This document shows positions 30,768 to 39,623 of a stretch of 53,037 nt of DNA, piece after piece (position 1 is the stretch's first letter; each line of letters starts with the position of its first letter). Made by a program: the position numbers and the translations under genes. This DNA comes from a virus, in IMG/VR virus record IMGVR_UViG_3300028840_001807, positions 1 to 53,037 of that record. One strand, 5' to 3'. Under the pieces are notes generated by a model that ran no database searches, was not told the DNA's origin, and saw nothing but the letters and a program-made list of their open reading frames with translations.

Positions 30768-31963
30768 TCTACAACACCCCCGCAACAGTGAACCTCGTTA
30801 CCTCCTCCACCGCTTGCTTTCTGTATCTGAACCTCAAATATGTGTTCAGCGGTTGGAAGGTTGGAAAGTGAACCCATGTCCTGTTTCGAGAAGTTTGGTT
30901 CTGCACCTGGATCAACATTACTTATAGAACAGATAACAGCATCTCCATTGTCGGCATCGACTATTCTTGCATTGAGTGTCGTAGAACCAAATCCAGCACG
31001 AGCCAGTAACAGTTTGATATTTGTTGGCGTTCCCATTTCTGTTGTTCCTCTGAATATGAACCTGAAGAAAGTTACCCAACTAGTGCTTGTAGAATACAGT
31101 TGAGTTCCACCAATGTTCTGAACTTTCTGTTTTTGCGGGTCTGCAAGTTCTCCACTCAACCCATCAACATTCATCTCTGCTGAACCGCCATCTTCGATGT
31201 CATCTGGTAGAGTATATCCACCAGGGACATTCTGCCATGAACAAGAACCATCTCCATCCTCTCTCAAGAACTTGACAGCACCAGTTTCACCAGTGGACTT
31301 TATCTCAGTTCCTTCATGGGTGTGTGGTGAGCCATTAATCTTGAACGTTTCACCAGACTGAAGGTTTATGCTACCAGATTTCTGTATAACGACATTTTTG
31401 ACTGGCGTTCCGAAGTTTCTGATATATAGATTTCCAGCAGAGTCATCGAATAGAAGTCCCGCCCAACTTGATGGAAGTCTTGAAGCACTGTAAACACATC
31501 TTGAGTTCATGAACACAGCAGAACCACAACCAGAAAGGTCACTATCTCCAAAGTCGCATTCCTCCATGTGAAGTGTGCCAAGGCCAGATATGTCCTCAGT
31601 CTGAACATTATCAAGAAACAAGTGACCATCAAACGCCGTAATCTCTGGTATCCACGTATATCTTGTTCCAGTAAGTCCACCAATTCCTGTAATCGAGAAC
31701 CTCCCCTCGCTGAAAGCGATAGACCCTTCGCTTCTGTAATCAGCACCATCAATGATTATAGCGAACTGGTATAGTAATGGGTCTGGTAGAGCATTACCAA
31801 CAGCAATCGCCTTTCCTATTGTCTGGAATGGTTTATATGGTGAACCATCATTATCATCATCATTTCCACGTTCCTTTGACACATAGAAAACAACAGGACA
31901 TTTATCAAAGTCAACGACTTCATTGATTATTGTCCTACATCCCGGTGGAAATTCTGTCGGCAT
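30761..31963 (-). CDS. Receptor-binding fibre with beta-helix domain (400 aa)
   Basis: FYVSKERGNDDDNDGSPYKP then FQTIGKAI is the opening of right-handed beta-helix (DUF1565/pectate-lyase-like) domains. Short strand repeats follow (FLDNVQTEDISGLGTLHMEE). Residues about 215-290 contain HTHEGTEIKS, a His motif common in tail fibres. The last 110 residues form a beta sandwich. Likely a host-binding adhesin. ATG follows AGGTGATAA. Confidence 0.65.
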   Translation of the reverse strand: MPTEFPPGCRTIINEVVDFDKCPVVFYVSKERGNDDDNDGSPYKPFQTIGKAIAVGNALPDPLLYQFAIIIDGADYRSEGSIAFSEGRFSITGIGGLTGTRYTWIPEITAFDGHLFLDNVQTEDISGLGTLHMEECDFGDSDLSGCGSAVFMNSRCVYSASRLPSSWAGLLFDDSAGNLYIRNFGTPVKNVVIQKSGSINLQSGETFKINGSPHTHEGTEIKSTGETGAVKFLREDGDGSCSWQNVPGGYTLPDDIEDGGSAEMNVDGLSGELADPQKQKVQNIGGTQLYSTSTSWVTFFRFIFRGTTEMGTPTNIKLLLARAGFGSTTLNARIVDADNGDAVICSISNVDPGAEPNFSKQDMGSLSNLPTAEHIFEVQIQKASGGGGNEVHCCGGVVEW

Positions 31964-31971
31964 TTTATCAC

Positions 31972-32334
31972 CTAATCCTTGAACGGCCCATAGTGTCCAG
32001 CTATCGCACTGGTTACGGTTTTCGTTCCTGTATCAGTGTTAGTGATTTTGATTTTCAGGAAGTCTGCGAATGGAATGACATCGATGGTATGCTGTCCAAC
32101 ATCGAGATATCCAGCAAGTGTCCCAACAAGATCGCTTCCATTCTCATCCCTGTAAAACAGAAGTTCGAGTTCTCCCTTGTCCTCTGCTATATCATGCGTG
32201 ATCAGGCCGACAATCCTCTTGATGTGTGAGATAGGAGTGAGTTCAGTCTCAAGAGAAGCACTTGCCTCAATGTCCTCCTCAAAGACATCCATGACCTTGT
32301 CGAAAGCTAATCCGACACCAACTTGTCTTTCCAT
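31972..32334 (-). CDS. Virion-associated hypothetical protein (120 aa)
   Basis: ATG at 32334 follows GGAGGTG; the longer open frame would overlap the upstream zinc gene. Starts MERQVGVGLAFDKVMDVFEE and ends IKITNTDTGTKTVTSAIAGH, beta-rich. Lies between fibre genes. No family recognised. Confidence 0.55.
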   Translation of the reverse strand: MERQVGVGLAFDKVMDVFEEDIEASASLETELTPISHIKRIVGLITHDIAEDKGELELLFYRDENGSDLVGTLAGYLDVGQHTIDVIPFADFLKIKITNTDTGTKTVTSAIAGHYGPFKD

Positions 32335-32335
32335 C

Positions 32336-32521
32336 CTACTCACCTCCGCAGTCGTAATCATGCCAGCCATCCACCCCGTCAGAAATGAAGGCTTCTGGCA
32401 GGTAGTAGTGAACGATGTTCTCACCGCTTCCAGTTGTTATATGCTTGTGCGGTATCTCACCCTGACAGTTCTTGCACGTTGGCACTTCGTGAATGTTCCA
32501 GTTAGATGGATAGTCTGGCAT
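32336..32521 (-). CDS. Zinc-binding microprotein (61 aa)
   Basis: PTCKNCQGEIPHKH is followed by HYYLPEAF and HDYDC, giving Cys/His ligands for one zinc. ATGA overlap with the upstream gene. Confidence 0.6.
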   Translation of the reverse strand: MPDYPSNWNIHEVPTCKNCQGEIPHKHITTGSGENIVHYYLPEAFISDGVDGWHDYDCGGE

Positions 32522-33195
32522 CAGTTCACCCCCTCAAGAAAGAGATAATAAGTCATTATCCCTCCTGTGTTATTCGTGATGATGAACTCGCACCACGAGG
32601 CCATTGCTGGGATGTCGATCATCATGTCCTGATTGGACAAGTCCAGCTTGATTATTCTTGTCTTTCTGACGTACTGTGTCATTCCGTTGTAGAAGTATAT
32701 GTCCTTCCACCTTATAGTCAGAGTCGCACCAGGAACTTCAGCATCGTGTCCAAGTCTGCCCTGAATTCTCCTGAACTTGTGATTCTGTATGCTGTCAATC
32801 TGGGCATAGTTTCCATCGTCAATCTGTGCGAAGTTTGGCATACCGTGAATGAATTCTGAGTGCATAGCACCTATTCCGACCTCAAGACCCCTTCTCGGAA
32901 CGTATGGCGCATAGTATGGATAACATATCTGATCCTCACCAAGAAATGGAAGTGGCTTTGCTGGATTACTATCTGGCGCAGATGGTTCGGCACACATGAT
33001 CATTGCGCCAAGACCAAGTTGACCATCCTCCTCCAAGTTTCCGACGAATGCCCTGTCATCTGAATTGTGATCCTTGATTTCAACCGCACCTATTTCGAGG
33101 TCACTGACTTCGAGATTGGCATCTACCTTGAGTCTGCCTCCCTCAAACTCGATTTTCTCAAGCCTGTCAACGATGATGTCCAGATATTCCACCAT
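32521..33195 (-). CDS. Virion structural protein (224 aa)
   Basis: ATG at 33195 follows AAGGAGAATG; the upstream part of the open frame belongs to the intergenic hairpin. After a short helix (DIIVDRLEKIEF), strands such as LKVDANLEVSDLEIGAVEIK and a C-terminal sandwich (RIIKLDLSNQDMMIDI, CEFIITNNTGGIMTYY) suggest a head fibre, spike or adsorption protein. It is first in the adhesin cassette behind the capsid gene. Confidence 0.55.
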   Translation of the reverse strand: MVEYLDIIVDRLEKIEFEGGRLKVDANLEVSDLEIGAVEIKDHNSDDRAFVGNLEEDGQLGLGAMIMCAEPSAPDSNPAKPLPFLGEDQICYPYYAPYVPRRGLEVGIGAMHSEFIHGMPNFAQIDDGNYAQIDSIQNHKFRRIQGRLGHDAEVPGATLTIRWKDIYFYNGMTQYVRKTRIIKLDLSNQDMMIDIPAMASWCEFIITNNTGGIMTYYLFLEGVN

Positions 33196-33233
33196 TTTCT
33201 CATTCTCCTTATACGTTTTTTCATATTTTCTTT

Positions 33234-33287
33234 CCCAAAATAAGTAAGTAAGTATCAATACTTACTTATTAATGGAAAGATTTTGGG
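33234..33287 (-). terminator. Large hairpin between capsid and fibre genes
   Basis: CCCAAAAT (33234-33241) pairs with ATTTTGGG (33280-33287), and inside it AAGTAAGTAT (33246-33255) pairs with ATACTTACTT (33258-33267). The left inner arm is part of the TAAG repeat shared with 6560-6574. It follows the small gene behind the capsid protein and probably ends or attenuates the capsid transcript. Confidence 0.5.
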
Positions 33288-33333
33288 GGGAAGGGCGTAA
33301 GGACAGAGTCATCTGCCCTTCCCATTTCCAAGC

Positions 33334-33522
33334 CTACTTGTCCTCTTTCTTGGACTTGTCCTCTTTCTTTTCCTTCGGAGCCTCTGCCTTGTTCGTTGGT
33401 GTGGCCTGAGTGCCTCTCTCGATCCGCATGAACGGTTTGGACTTTTTCTCATGGCGGGTAAGAGCCTCGACACCCATGTATGTGTGTTGATAGGCAACAT
33501 GGCTCGGTTTCTTTTTGCTCAT
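33334..33522 (-). CDS. Small Lys-rich protein behind the capsid gene (62 aa)
   Basis: ATG at 33522 follows GGAGGTCATGTG. MSKKKPSHVAYQHTYMGVEA is followed by a Pro/Lys/Glu tail (KEKKEDKSKKEDK). No fold is obvious. It could be a head decoration or a disordered adaptor. Confidence 0.6.
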   Translation of the reverse strand: MSKKKPSHVAYQHTYMGVEALTRHEKKSKPFMRIERGTQATPTNKAEAPKEKKEDKSKKEDK

Positions 33523-33589
33523 CACATGACCTCCCTGATTTCAGGTTCATTCACTTTGACTGGCAATAAAGATAAAAGGCTTACACCGA

Positions 33590-34660
33590 TTACTCAGTGT
33601 AAGCGTTTATCTGTCCGTTGATGAGTATCCTCATCCAACGGGGCCTGATGACGGCGGGATAGGATTTCTCCCATGCCTGAACCCAGACATCGTCTGGCCT
33701 CTTCTGGAGCTTGTCGGTTCTTGTGTTCATTTTCCTCTTGTAAACCATTGTGCCGAACTTGGGCCCTTTCAGAAGTGCAATCGGGACGTTGTCATAGGTT
33801 GTGTCAGTGGTCAGGACATCCATTCCGGCTGCCTTTCCAATCTGACCGTTCATGATCCGCTGATCACCCATTGCCGAAGCGTGGATGAAGCGGTCATCCT
33901 TCAGGAGCATCCCCTCGGTTTCCTCGTCAACGACGACAGTATCGAAGGAGATGAACTCCTTCCTCCCAGCTGTCCGAAGGTTAACGAGGTCGTTGTACGA
34001 GACTACTCCCTCATCAACTGCCAGAACGTATTGTCTTTCGTCGCACCAGACGTATGTAATGGTCGAAGCACCGGGATCACCGCTGAACACTATGTGTCCA
34101 GTACGGTAATCCAGATTGTCCCACGTAACTGGGTTGGTCGTTGTGATCGAGACTACACCGAGAATAGCCTCGTCTGGGCCACCAGAGTTTGTTCCGTGAG
34201 ACAAGTCGAATTCGGTTGCTCCACCGGCGATCGCTTCGTCCTCGACAAGAGCCGCATTGAGAATTTCGTTCCAGGCTCTTGCGTCTGCCTTGATGGCCAT
34301 TGCGTCTGCAATGCCTTCGAGTTGCTCTTTGATCAAGTCAAAGTCAGCGTCATCGATTGCCTGTCCTGTGATCTCATCCCCACCACCGAAGTAAGTGGGT
34401 GTGACATCGAAGTTGTCCCATCTGGGTGAGACAGAAATATCTGGAACGTCATTGCCCTCGTCGAAGTCCTCTGCCACCATCCTGTTGACCTCGCGCCTCA
34501 AGGTCAGCTTGTCGTGTCCCTTCTGAACGGTTTTCTCACCGAGCAGTTGAAGCGAGACCATCTTGGGCATGGCGAGTTTGTTGATGATCTTGTCCAACTG
34601 AGGCTTGATACCGCTATCCAGAACATCTGTGCTGTCCGTGAACTCATCATATTCTTTCAT
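33590..34660 (-). CDS. Major capsid protein, HK97 fold
   Basis: 356 residues. An N-terminal helix leads to DKIINKLAMPKMVSLQLLGE, then NVPDISVSPRWDNFDV and a spine helix DDADFDLIKEQLEGIADAMA followed by ARAWNEILNAAL. EFISFDTVVVDEETEGMLLK and PIALLKGPKFGTMVYKRK are P- and A-domain strands of HK97-type capsids (phage P22/N4gp56-like coat sequences). It lies behind the scaffold-like gene with a hairpin (TTAACCG...CGGTTAA) in between. ATG at 34660 follows TTGAGGTG. Confidence 0.75.
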   Translation of the reverse strand: MKEYDEFTDSTDVLDSGIKPQLDKIINKLAMPKMVSLQLLGEKTVQKGHDKLTLRREVNRMVAEDFDEGNDVPDISVSPRWDNFDVTPTYFGGGDEITGQAIDDADFDLIKEQLEGIADAMAIKADARAWNEILNAALVEDEAIAGGATEFDLSHGTNSGGPDEAILGVVSITTTNPVTWDNLDYRTGHIVFSGDPGASTITYVWCDERQYVLAVDEGVVSYNDLVNLRTAGRKEFISFDTVVVDEETEGMLLKDDRFIHASAMGDQRIMNGQIGKAAGMDVLTTDTTYDNVPIALLKGPKFGTMVYKRKMNTRTDKLQKRPDDVWVQAWEKSYPAVIRPRWMRILINGQINAYTE

Positions 34661-34703
34661 GTTTTTCACCTCAATGTTTCCGTTACCTTAACCGTCAGGG
34701 CGG

Positions 34704-35264
34704 TTAAAGTTTCCCTGCCTCCCGAGACTTTTTCATGTCGACCATGACACGCCTGATGTCATCGTCAACCCCACTGTGTTCAGCTTCCTCTTTGGTGGAC
34801 TTTTCCTCAGTCTCTACGGACTTGGCCTTGGCAGAGTCCTTCTCGTCTTTTTTCTCCTCCTCCTTCTCCTCGTCCTTCTTCTCCTCGTCAGGCTTCTCTG
34901 GTTCCTCGTCTGGTTTCTTCTCCTCTTGTGACTTCTCCACATCGGCTAACTTGGATTCGAGAGCGGCGACCTTGTCTTTAAGGTCATGGTTCTCTTTCTC
35001 AAGAGTAACCACACGTTCAAAAGCACCCGCCAGTTTTGAATAGTCATAGGTACTCGTCTTACCGATCAGACCTCCCTTCGGGTCGTCTATCTTGAAGTTC
35101 TCCATGTAGCCCTTCGGGAAAACAGTCAGACCGGACTCTGTGAAGAACACCCCGCCGATTTCAGAAGGCTCAAACGACTGAACCGTGAGTTCAGCCTTCG
35201 CCTCCTGCTTCGGCTCAGTCTGTTCCTCAAGTTCCTCAACAACAATTTTGTCTTTCTGTTCCAT
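34704..35264 (-). CDS. Acidic scaffolding-like protein (186 aa)
   Basis: Residues 75-115 form a coiled coil (VTLEKENHDLKDKVAALESK). Residues 115-155 are almost only Glu, Lys, Asp and Pro, so disordered. The C-terminal helix VDDIRRVMVDMKKSREAGKL would be the capsid-binding end. The gene stands between the maturation protein and the capsid gene, the usual place of scaffolds. ATG follows GGAGGAATT. Confidence 0.65.
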   Translation of the reverse strand: MEQKDKIVVEELEEQTEPKQEAKAELTVQSFEPSEIGGVFFTESGLTVFPKGYMENFKIDDPKGGLIGKTSTYDYSKLAGAFERVVTLEKENHDLKDKVAALESKLADVEKSQEEKKPDEEPEKPDEEKKDEEKEEEKKDEKDSAKAKSVETEEKSTKEEAEHSGVDDDIRRVMVDMKKSREAGKL

Positions 35265-35319
35265 AGGAATTCCTCCGAATTGACGGTTGTATTCCGTGAC
35301 GGTGATATGTAAGTTCGAG

Positions 35320-35327
35320 TATTTATA
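35320..35327 (-). promoter_or_regulatory. Capsid-operon TATA box (TATAAATA, - strand)
   Basis: TATAAATA lies upstream of the scaffold-like gene. A perfect palindrome CTATCGATAG (35335-35345 region) sits where a BRE or operator would be. It gives the capsid genes their own strong transcription. Confidence 0.6.
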
Positions 35328-35350
35328 TTTTTACCTATCGATAGATTAAG

Positions 35351-38335
35351 TTACTTGCAGACTCGTTTTCTGGTCTTTGGATCTGTGTAACACCGTTCAT
35401 GGATATCGGCTGCTGGTAGTTGAGGAGAAGTCGTCAATGCACCGCCAACGGCATCTATGTCATAGGCCCATTTCTTTCCGTCAGAACGGACTTCGAATTC
35501 CCTGAACAGTTCGGCAGAGATGTTATTGATGTTCTCATTTAATATTTCATTGACAGCGACAGGGTGAGTGATTATGGCTTTGTACATGACCGCACCCTTT
35601 CCGTGATCGTGGTTGATTGGGTCTATCCATGTGACATCGGCATCCCACCAGAGGTCAGATAGAATTCCAGCCTTCAGGTATTCTGTCTTGTCGTGATAGA
35701 AGTTGAAATAAACGAGAGACTCGCCTACTCTTGGCTTCAGCTTCATTTTCATTAGTTCAGGGTCATCGTAGTTCATTTCTTTGTGTTCGCCTCTGTGAAA
35801 AAAGACACCAGAAATCTCAACGGAGAATGGGTTGTCATCGTATCTCTTGACATTGTCCATCGAGAAATAGACATCGATCAATGACGAATGCTCTGACTCC
35901 TGTTTAGGTTTTTTTTTATCGGATTGTCTTTCGAGGATTGAACGTAGATTGGCAACTATCTGATCTCTCTGCTCTCTTGGAATTGGATTTCCATCCTTGA
36001 GTTTGACATGGGAGACTCTGGCTATCGCATTGCGAAGGTGAGGCAGGTCGATGTTGCCTCTCTCGTCTTTGTATGGAAGGTGTCGGAGAGTTCGGGGAAC
36101 GGTCTTGCCCTGTTCGTCCTTCTTTCCACCAGACTCGACTAGTGCGAAGGCAGAGTCGGGAAGGTCGTTGATGTATTTGGTATCCCAGACTTCATGGAGT
36201 CTGAATACAACGCCTTTGTGAGAGTGATCACCAGCTGAGGAACGGATATGGCTTCCAGTTGAACCAGATAGTCTGGCATGGAATTCAACGCTCTCCATGA
36301 GCTCGTTCTCGTCCTTTGCCTCTGTAATCTCGATCAATTTCATGTGTTCTGTCATGCCAACTACGTACTCAAGTGCCTGAAGTCTCTCATGCAGAGGTTT
36401 GTCCTTGACACATTGACCATCAATCCATCTCAAATCGAACACGGTTGAATACATTCCAGTGTCATTGGACTTGATCTTTCGGCCAAGATACTTGATGACA
36501 GGTTCCTCACCATAGAACTTTCCTTTGCGGTATCCTTGCGCCCAACCAGTGATGAAAGCGTCGATTGTGAAGTTATGTTCTATTCCTGCCAGTTCTTTTA
36601 TCAAGACTGGGAACTTGACAGAGCAATCTACTTCGTTCTCTCCGTCTATCGCATGGATGGTGACTTCATCCCCTCTCTTTCTGATGACGCAATGCAGACC
36701 ATCTGGCATTTCGTGGACTATGGCCGGGAACGTGAACGATTTGTTTATCTCGTTAATCAGGGTATCTGGCGTGTAGATGTTGTTATCGTATTCCTCTATT
36801 TCAAATTCGTCAATGGAATAGACACCTTCATGTTTCATCGGGAAGTTCGATACGAGTGGCCAGTTAGCGGTTGTCTTTTTGTCGCCTTTCTTGAGTGATG
36901 GGATGGAACGAGGTGAAGTTACCTTCTGGACATGGAATCCAGCAGACTTCATTTTCTTGATCCATTCAGGCTCGTCGCCTATGGAACAGATGAACTTGCC
37001 TTTGATATCCGACAGTATGTCGATGAATTCATCGAGGTCAACCTGTCCGATCTTGAATGACGCAGCCCTCTTGTCGCCAGACTGGTAATAGGGCGGGTCG
37101 ATGTAAAAGAACGTGTCTTGGCCATCATGTCTTTCTATCGAGTCCCTGAAGTCCTCTCTGGTTATCTCCGCGTTCTTCATTCTATCACGGATACGTTCAA
37201 AACGCTTTGGCTGATTGAGAGTGCAAGTGTGACCTTCGTCAGAGCTGTCGAATGACTTGCCCATCGAACCGAATGAGAATGTGGTCTTGTACAAGAACCA
37301 GTGAAGCCAATCCACCTTTGACGATGGTGCTGTCATGTTAACGATTTTCTTGTGGTATTTGGCAGAGCCAGTCCAGTTCTTCTTGACAAGTGTTCTGATT
37401 TCGGCATCGGTGATCGTTTTGAGAGATTTCAATGCCCTGACGTATTCTGGGTTGAGGTCGTTCAGGATTTCGGGGCCATCGGTTGGGTTCTTGGAAAAGA
37501 ATATCGTTGCCGAACCGCAGAACGGTTCAACGAACTTCGAGTGCTTCGGAATGAGTGAGATAATGCGTCTGGCTTGGAGCATTTGACCTGCTGGATGTCC
37601 AAAGGCTCTGGCAACAGCGAATTCATCGTATTCCATGTCTTTTCTCTGGCCAGGAACGGCAGAGCCAGACTTCTCCTTTCCAATGCCAGGTCTATCAAGC
37701 CGTCTCATATCTCCACCACATTCAGGGCATTTAATCTCCTCACAGTGTTTATCAGAGTCCATGATATATTCACAGGTAAGACATTCGCATTTGTACATCT
37801 CGAAGTCTTTCGGTGGGCCAGGTTGGGGTGGAATTCCGACAGGTGGTTCTTGAGGCGGTATCTTAACACCTCTGAGTGGCCTACGGAATTCGTGAGTGTG
37901 TCCATCAGTCTCTTGAATCTCCCACTCGACTATCTTGTGCCTATGGCCCAAGTCCTTTGAAGTCCATCCGTTGCCTTCGTCATCAACTTCAATCGCATGG
38001 TCATGTCCTACTTTCACTGTCGTTCTAATCTCCTCAAAGACTTCATGAGCCTCAAAATACGGATGTCTGCCCTGTTCTACAAGTGAAGTGTTGCCGACGT
38101 AGTTTGAAATGTATTTCTCATCGACAGACTTCACCTTCACCCATGCATTATCCTTCACTTTGTGTTCTCTGTTCCAGATAGACCAGGCTACGGCTTCAGG
38201 AGATCTGACCTTGCGCTTCTCTCTCTTTATAGCGTCACGGATCTCGGCCCACCTGTTCGCTTGGGCGAGTGTCAGAGGAATTCCTCTGTGCTTCTTTATG
38301 CTATCAGGCACTTCTGTCAAATTTGACCAGGGCAT
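35351..38335 (-). CDS. Multidomain capsid maturation protein with embedded DNA adenine methylase
   Basis: 994 residues. Residues 1-60 have a phage-type N-domain (IPLTLAQANRWAEI, SPEAVAWSIWN). Residues 180-206 are a zinc ribbon. Residues 240-480 are a D12-class N6-adenine methylase (VEPFCGSAT motif, DPPY at 413-416). Residues 500-690 look like a DNA-ligase adenylation domain (VFDLRWIDGQ, PLHERLQAL) in which the catalytic KxDG reads MPDG, so it should be dead. Residues 724-800 match DUF6582-type segments (LPDSAFALVE, LRHLPYKDERGNIDLPHLRN). Residues 806-994 resemble prohead protease ends (GGALTTSPQLPAA). It starts right at the portal stop. Confidence 0.65.
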   Translation of the reverse strand: MPWSNLTEVPDSIKKHRGIPLTLAQANRWAEIRDAIKREKRKVRSPEAVAWSIWNREHKVKDNAWVKVKSVDEKYISNYVGNTSLVEQGRHPYFEAHEVFEEIRTTVKVGHDHAIEVDDEGNGWTSKDLGHRHKIVEWEIQETDGHTHEFRRPLRGVKIPPQEPPVGIPPQPGPPKDFEMYKCECLTCEYIMDSDKHCEEIKCPECGGDMRRLDRPGIGKEKSGSAVPGQRKDMEYDEFAVARAFGHPAGQMLQARRIISLIPKHSKFVEPFCGSATIFFSKNPTDGPEILNDLNPEYVRALKSLKTITDAEIRTLVKKNWTGSAKYHKKIVNMTAPSSKVDWLHWFLYKTTFSFGSMGKSFDSSDEGHTCTLNQPKRFERIRDRMKNAEITREDFRDSIERHDGQDTFFYIDPPYYQSGDKRAASFKIGQVDLDEFIDILSDIKGKFICSIGDEPEWIKKMKSAGFHVQKVTSPRSIPSLKKGDKKTTANWPLVSNFPMKHEGVYSIDEFEIEEYDNNIYTPDTLINEINKSFTFPAIVHEMPDGLHCVIRKRGDEVTIHAIDGENEVDCSVKFPVLIKELAGIEHNFTIDAFITGWAQGYRKGKFYGEEPVIKYLGRKIKSNDTGMYSTVFDLRWIDGQCVKDKPLHERLQALEYVVGMTEHMKLIEITEAKDENELMESVEFHARLSGSTGSHIRSSAGDHSHKGVVFRLHEVWDTKYINDLPDSAFALVESGGKKDEQGKTVPRTLRHLPYKDERGNIDLPHLRNAIARVSHVKLKDGNPIPREQRDQIVANLRSILERQSDKKKPKQESEHSSLIDVYFSMDNVKRYDDNPFSVEISGVFFHRGEHKEMNYDDPELMKMKLKPRVGESLVYFNFYHDKTEYLKAGILSDLWWDADVTWIDPINHDHGKGAVMYKAIITHPVAVNEILNENINNISAELFREFEVRSDGKKWAYDIDAVGGALTTSPQLPAADIHERCYTDPKTRKRVCK

Positions 38336-39619
38336 CTATTCATCCTCCTGTTCGGGTACTTTTGGAAGTCTCGTAGGTGGTGGAGATGAACGAACGATGT
38401 TCAACGCCTCGTCCACGAGTTTTTGAATTTCAGGGTCAGTAGGATTTATCAATCCATCGACCTGTCCAAGCCGTCTTATCCGCATGACAAATTCCTTTGC
38501 GGCCTTCTCCGAGAGTTTACCATATGTGACCTTGAGTCCTTTCCAATCTATCTCTGCCGATTTGTTGTCTCTGCTCTCATTCCAGTTGATCACGTTCTTG
38601 ACGATTTTCTCGATTTTCATCTTGCGCTGGAACGCTCTGAACTTGATTTCGAACCAGTCCAAGAGATACTCAAGAGTCGCTCTGTTCTCTCCGTCACCTG
38701 ATTGAAGGAGAAGGGCTACTGGCGTTTGAAGGACTGCGGCCTGAAGCTTTGTAGTATAGATTAATTGATTAATGATTGTGTCTTTAATCTCTATCATTGG
38801 TGGCCATTGGACATTCATTTCAGAGGCAGGGACTACAACGAAGTCCATGTCTGGATCAGCGAGGTCTTGTGCAAGTCGGATTGCTTTTGATTCGAGTTGG
38901 GCTGTTGCTGGATTGAGAACAGTTCCATAGTTGACGATCGGCTTTTTCCATGCCATATCGTATGCTGTCTGTACTCTGGCCTGTTCCAAGTTCTCTTTCA
39001 GGGTCGAGTCCCTGTAAGCCTGTTCGACCATTCCAAGCCCGAGCTGAGTGTGAGTCACCTGAACCCATGGTCGCCAAGACATCTCCAAGTCTGGAATGTA
39101 TTGAGCCTTCTGACCGCCTCTCGTTTCAAGTTCGTATGCCTTTGGTCTGCCGAGTCTATTCACAACCACAACATCGGAGCCAGGATATTTCTTGAGAAAT
39201 CCGTTCATAATCTTTGCGTCAACGGTTAGAAAATCAGTGATGTGCTTTTTCTTTCCAAAGATATGTTCAAGCCACCAGTTACCGAATATACAAGTATGAA
39301 GTGGAAATTTCTCAACGGACTCCTCGTACAATGTCGTGTCCATGAACAACTCATCGATGAGGGCCTGGGTTTTCTCCTTGTCTGCATAGACTTTGTATCC
39401 AGCGTCCTCTATCAACATCTGCCATCCTATAATTCCTCCACCGAGGATAGGCTCGTCATAAAACATATTTTCCAGAAAGATTGGATCGACACGATCAGTA
39501 TCGAGTTTAGAAGTCGGTGAAGTCTCAGTCTTTGCTTTCACCTTGCCACCGCGTGGCTCAAGTTCGTAATGAGCTTCCTGTTTTCCGAGACTTCGTATCT
39601 TGTCAATTATACTTGGCAT
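38336..39619 (-). CDS. Portal protein
   Basis: 427 residues between TerL and the maturation protein. GGGIIGWQMLIEDAGYKVYA, FGNWWLEHIFGKKKH and PWVQVTHTQLGLGMVEQAYR follow DUF935/SPP1-type portals. The helical stem region LTGLIYTTKLQAAVLQ-like segment and the C-terminal crown LVDEALNIVRSSPPP fit. It forms the dodecameric DNA channel at the capsid vertex. Confidence 0.75.
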   Translation of the reverse strand: MPSIIDKIRSLGKQEAHYELEPRGGKVKAKTETSPTSKLDTDRVDPIFLENMFYDEPILGGGIIGWQMLIEDAGYKVYADKEKTQALIDELFMDTTLYEESVEKFPLHTCIFGNWWLEHIFGKKKHITDFLTVDAKIMNGFLKKYPGSDVVVVNRLGRPKAYELETRGGQKAQYIPDLEMSWRPWVQVTHTQLGLGMVEQAYRDSTLKENLEQARVQTAYDMAWKKPIVNYGTVLNPATAQLESKAIRLAQDLADPDMDFVVVPASEMNVQWPPMIEIKDTIINQLIYTTKLQAAVLQTPVALLLQSGDGENRATLEYLLDWFEIKFRAFQRKMKIEKIVKNVINWNESRDNKSAEIDWKGLKVTYGKLSEKAAKEFVMRIRRLGQVDGLINPTDPEIQKLVDEALNIVRSSPPPTRLPKVPEQEDE

Positions 39620-39623
39620 CTGT

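Noticed and set aside
36536-36898. 120-codon + strand frame opposite the capsid maturation gene
   Set aside because: Shadow of a well-supported - strand gene; no start signals and atypical composition.
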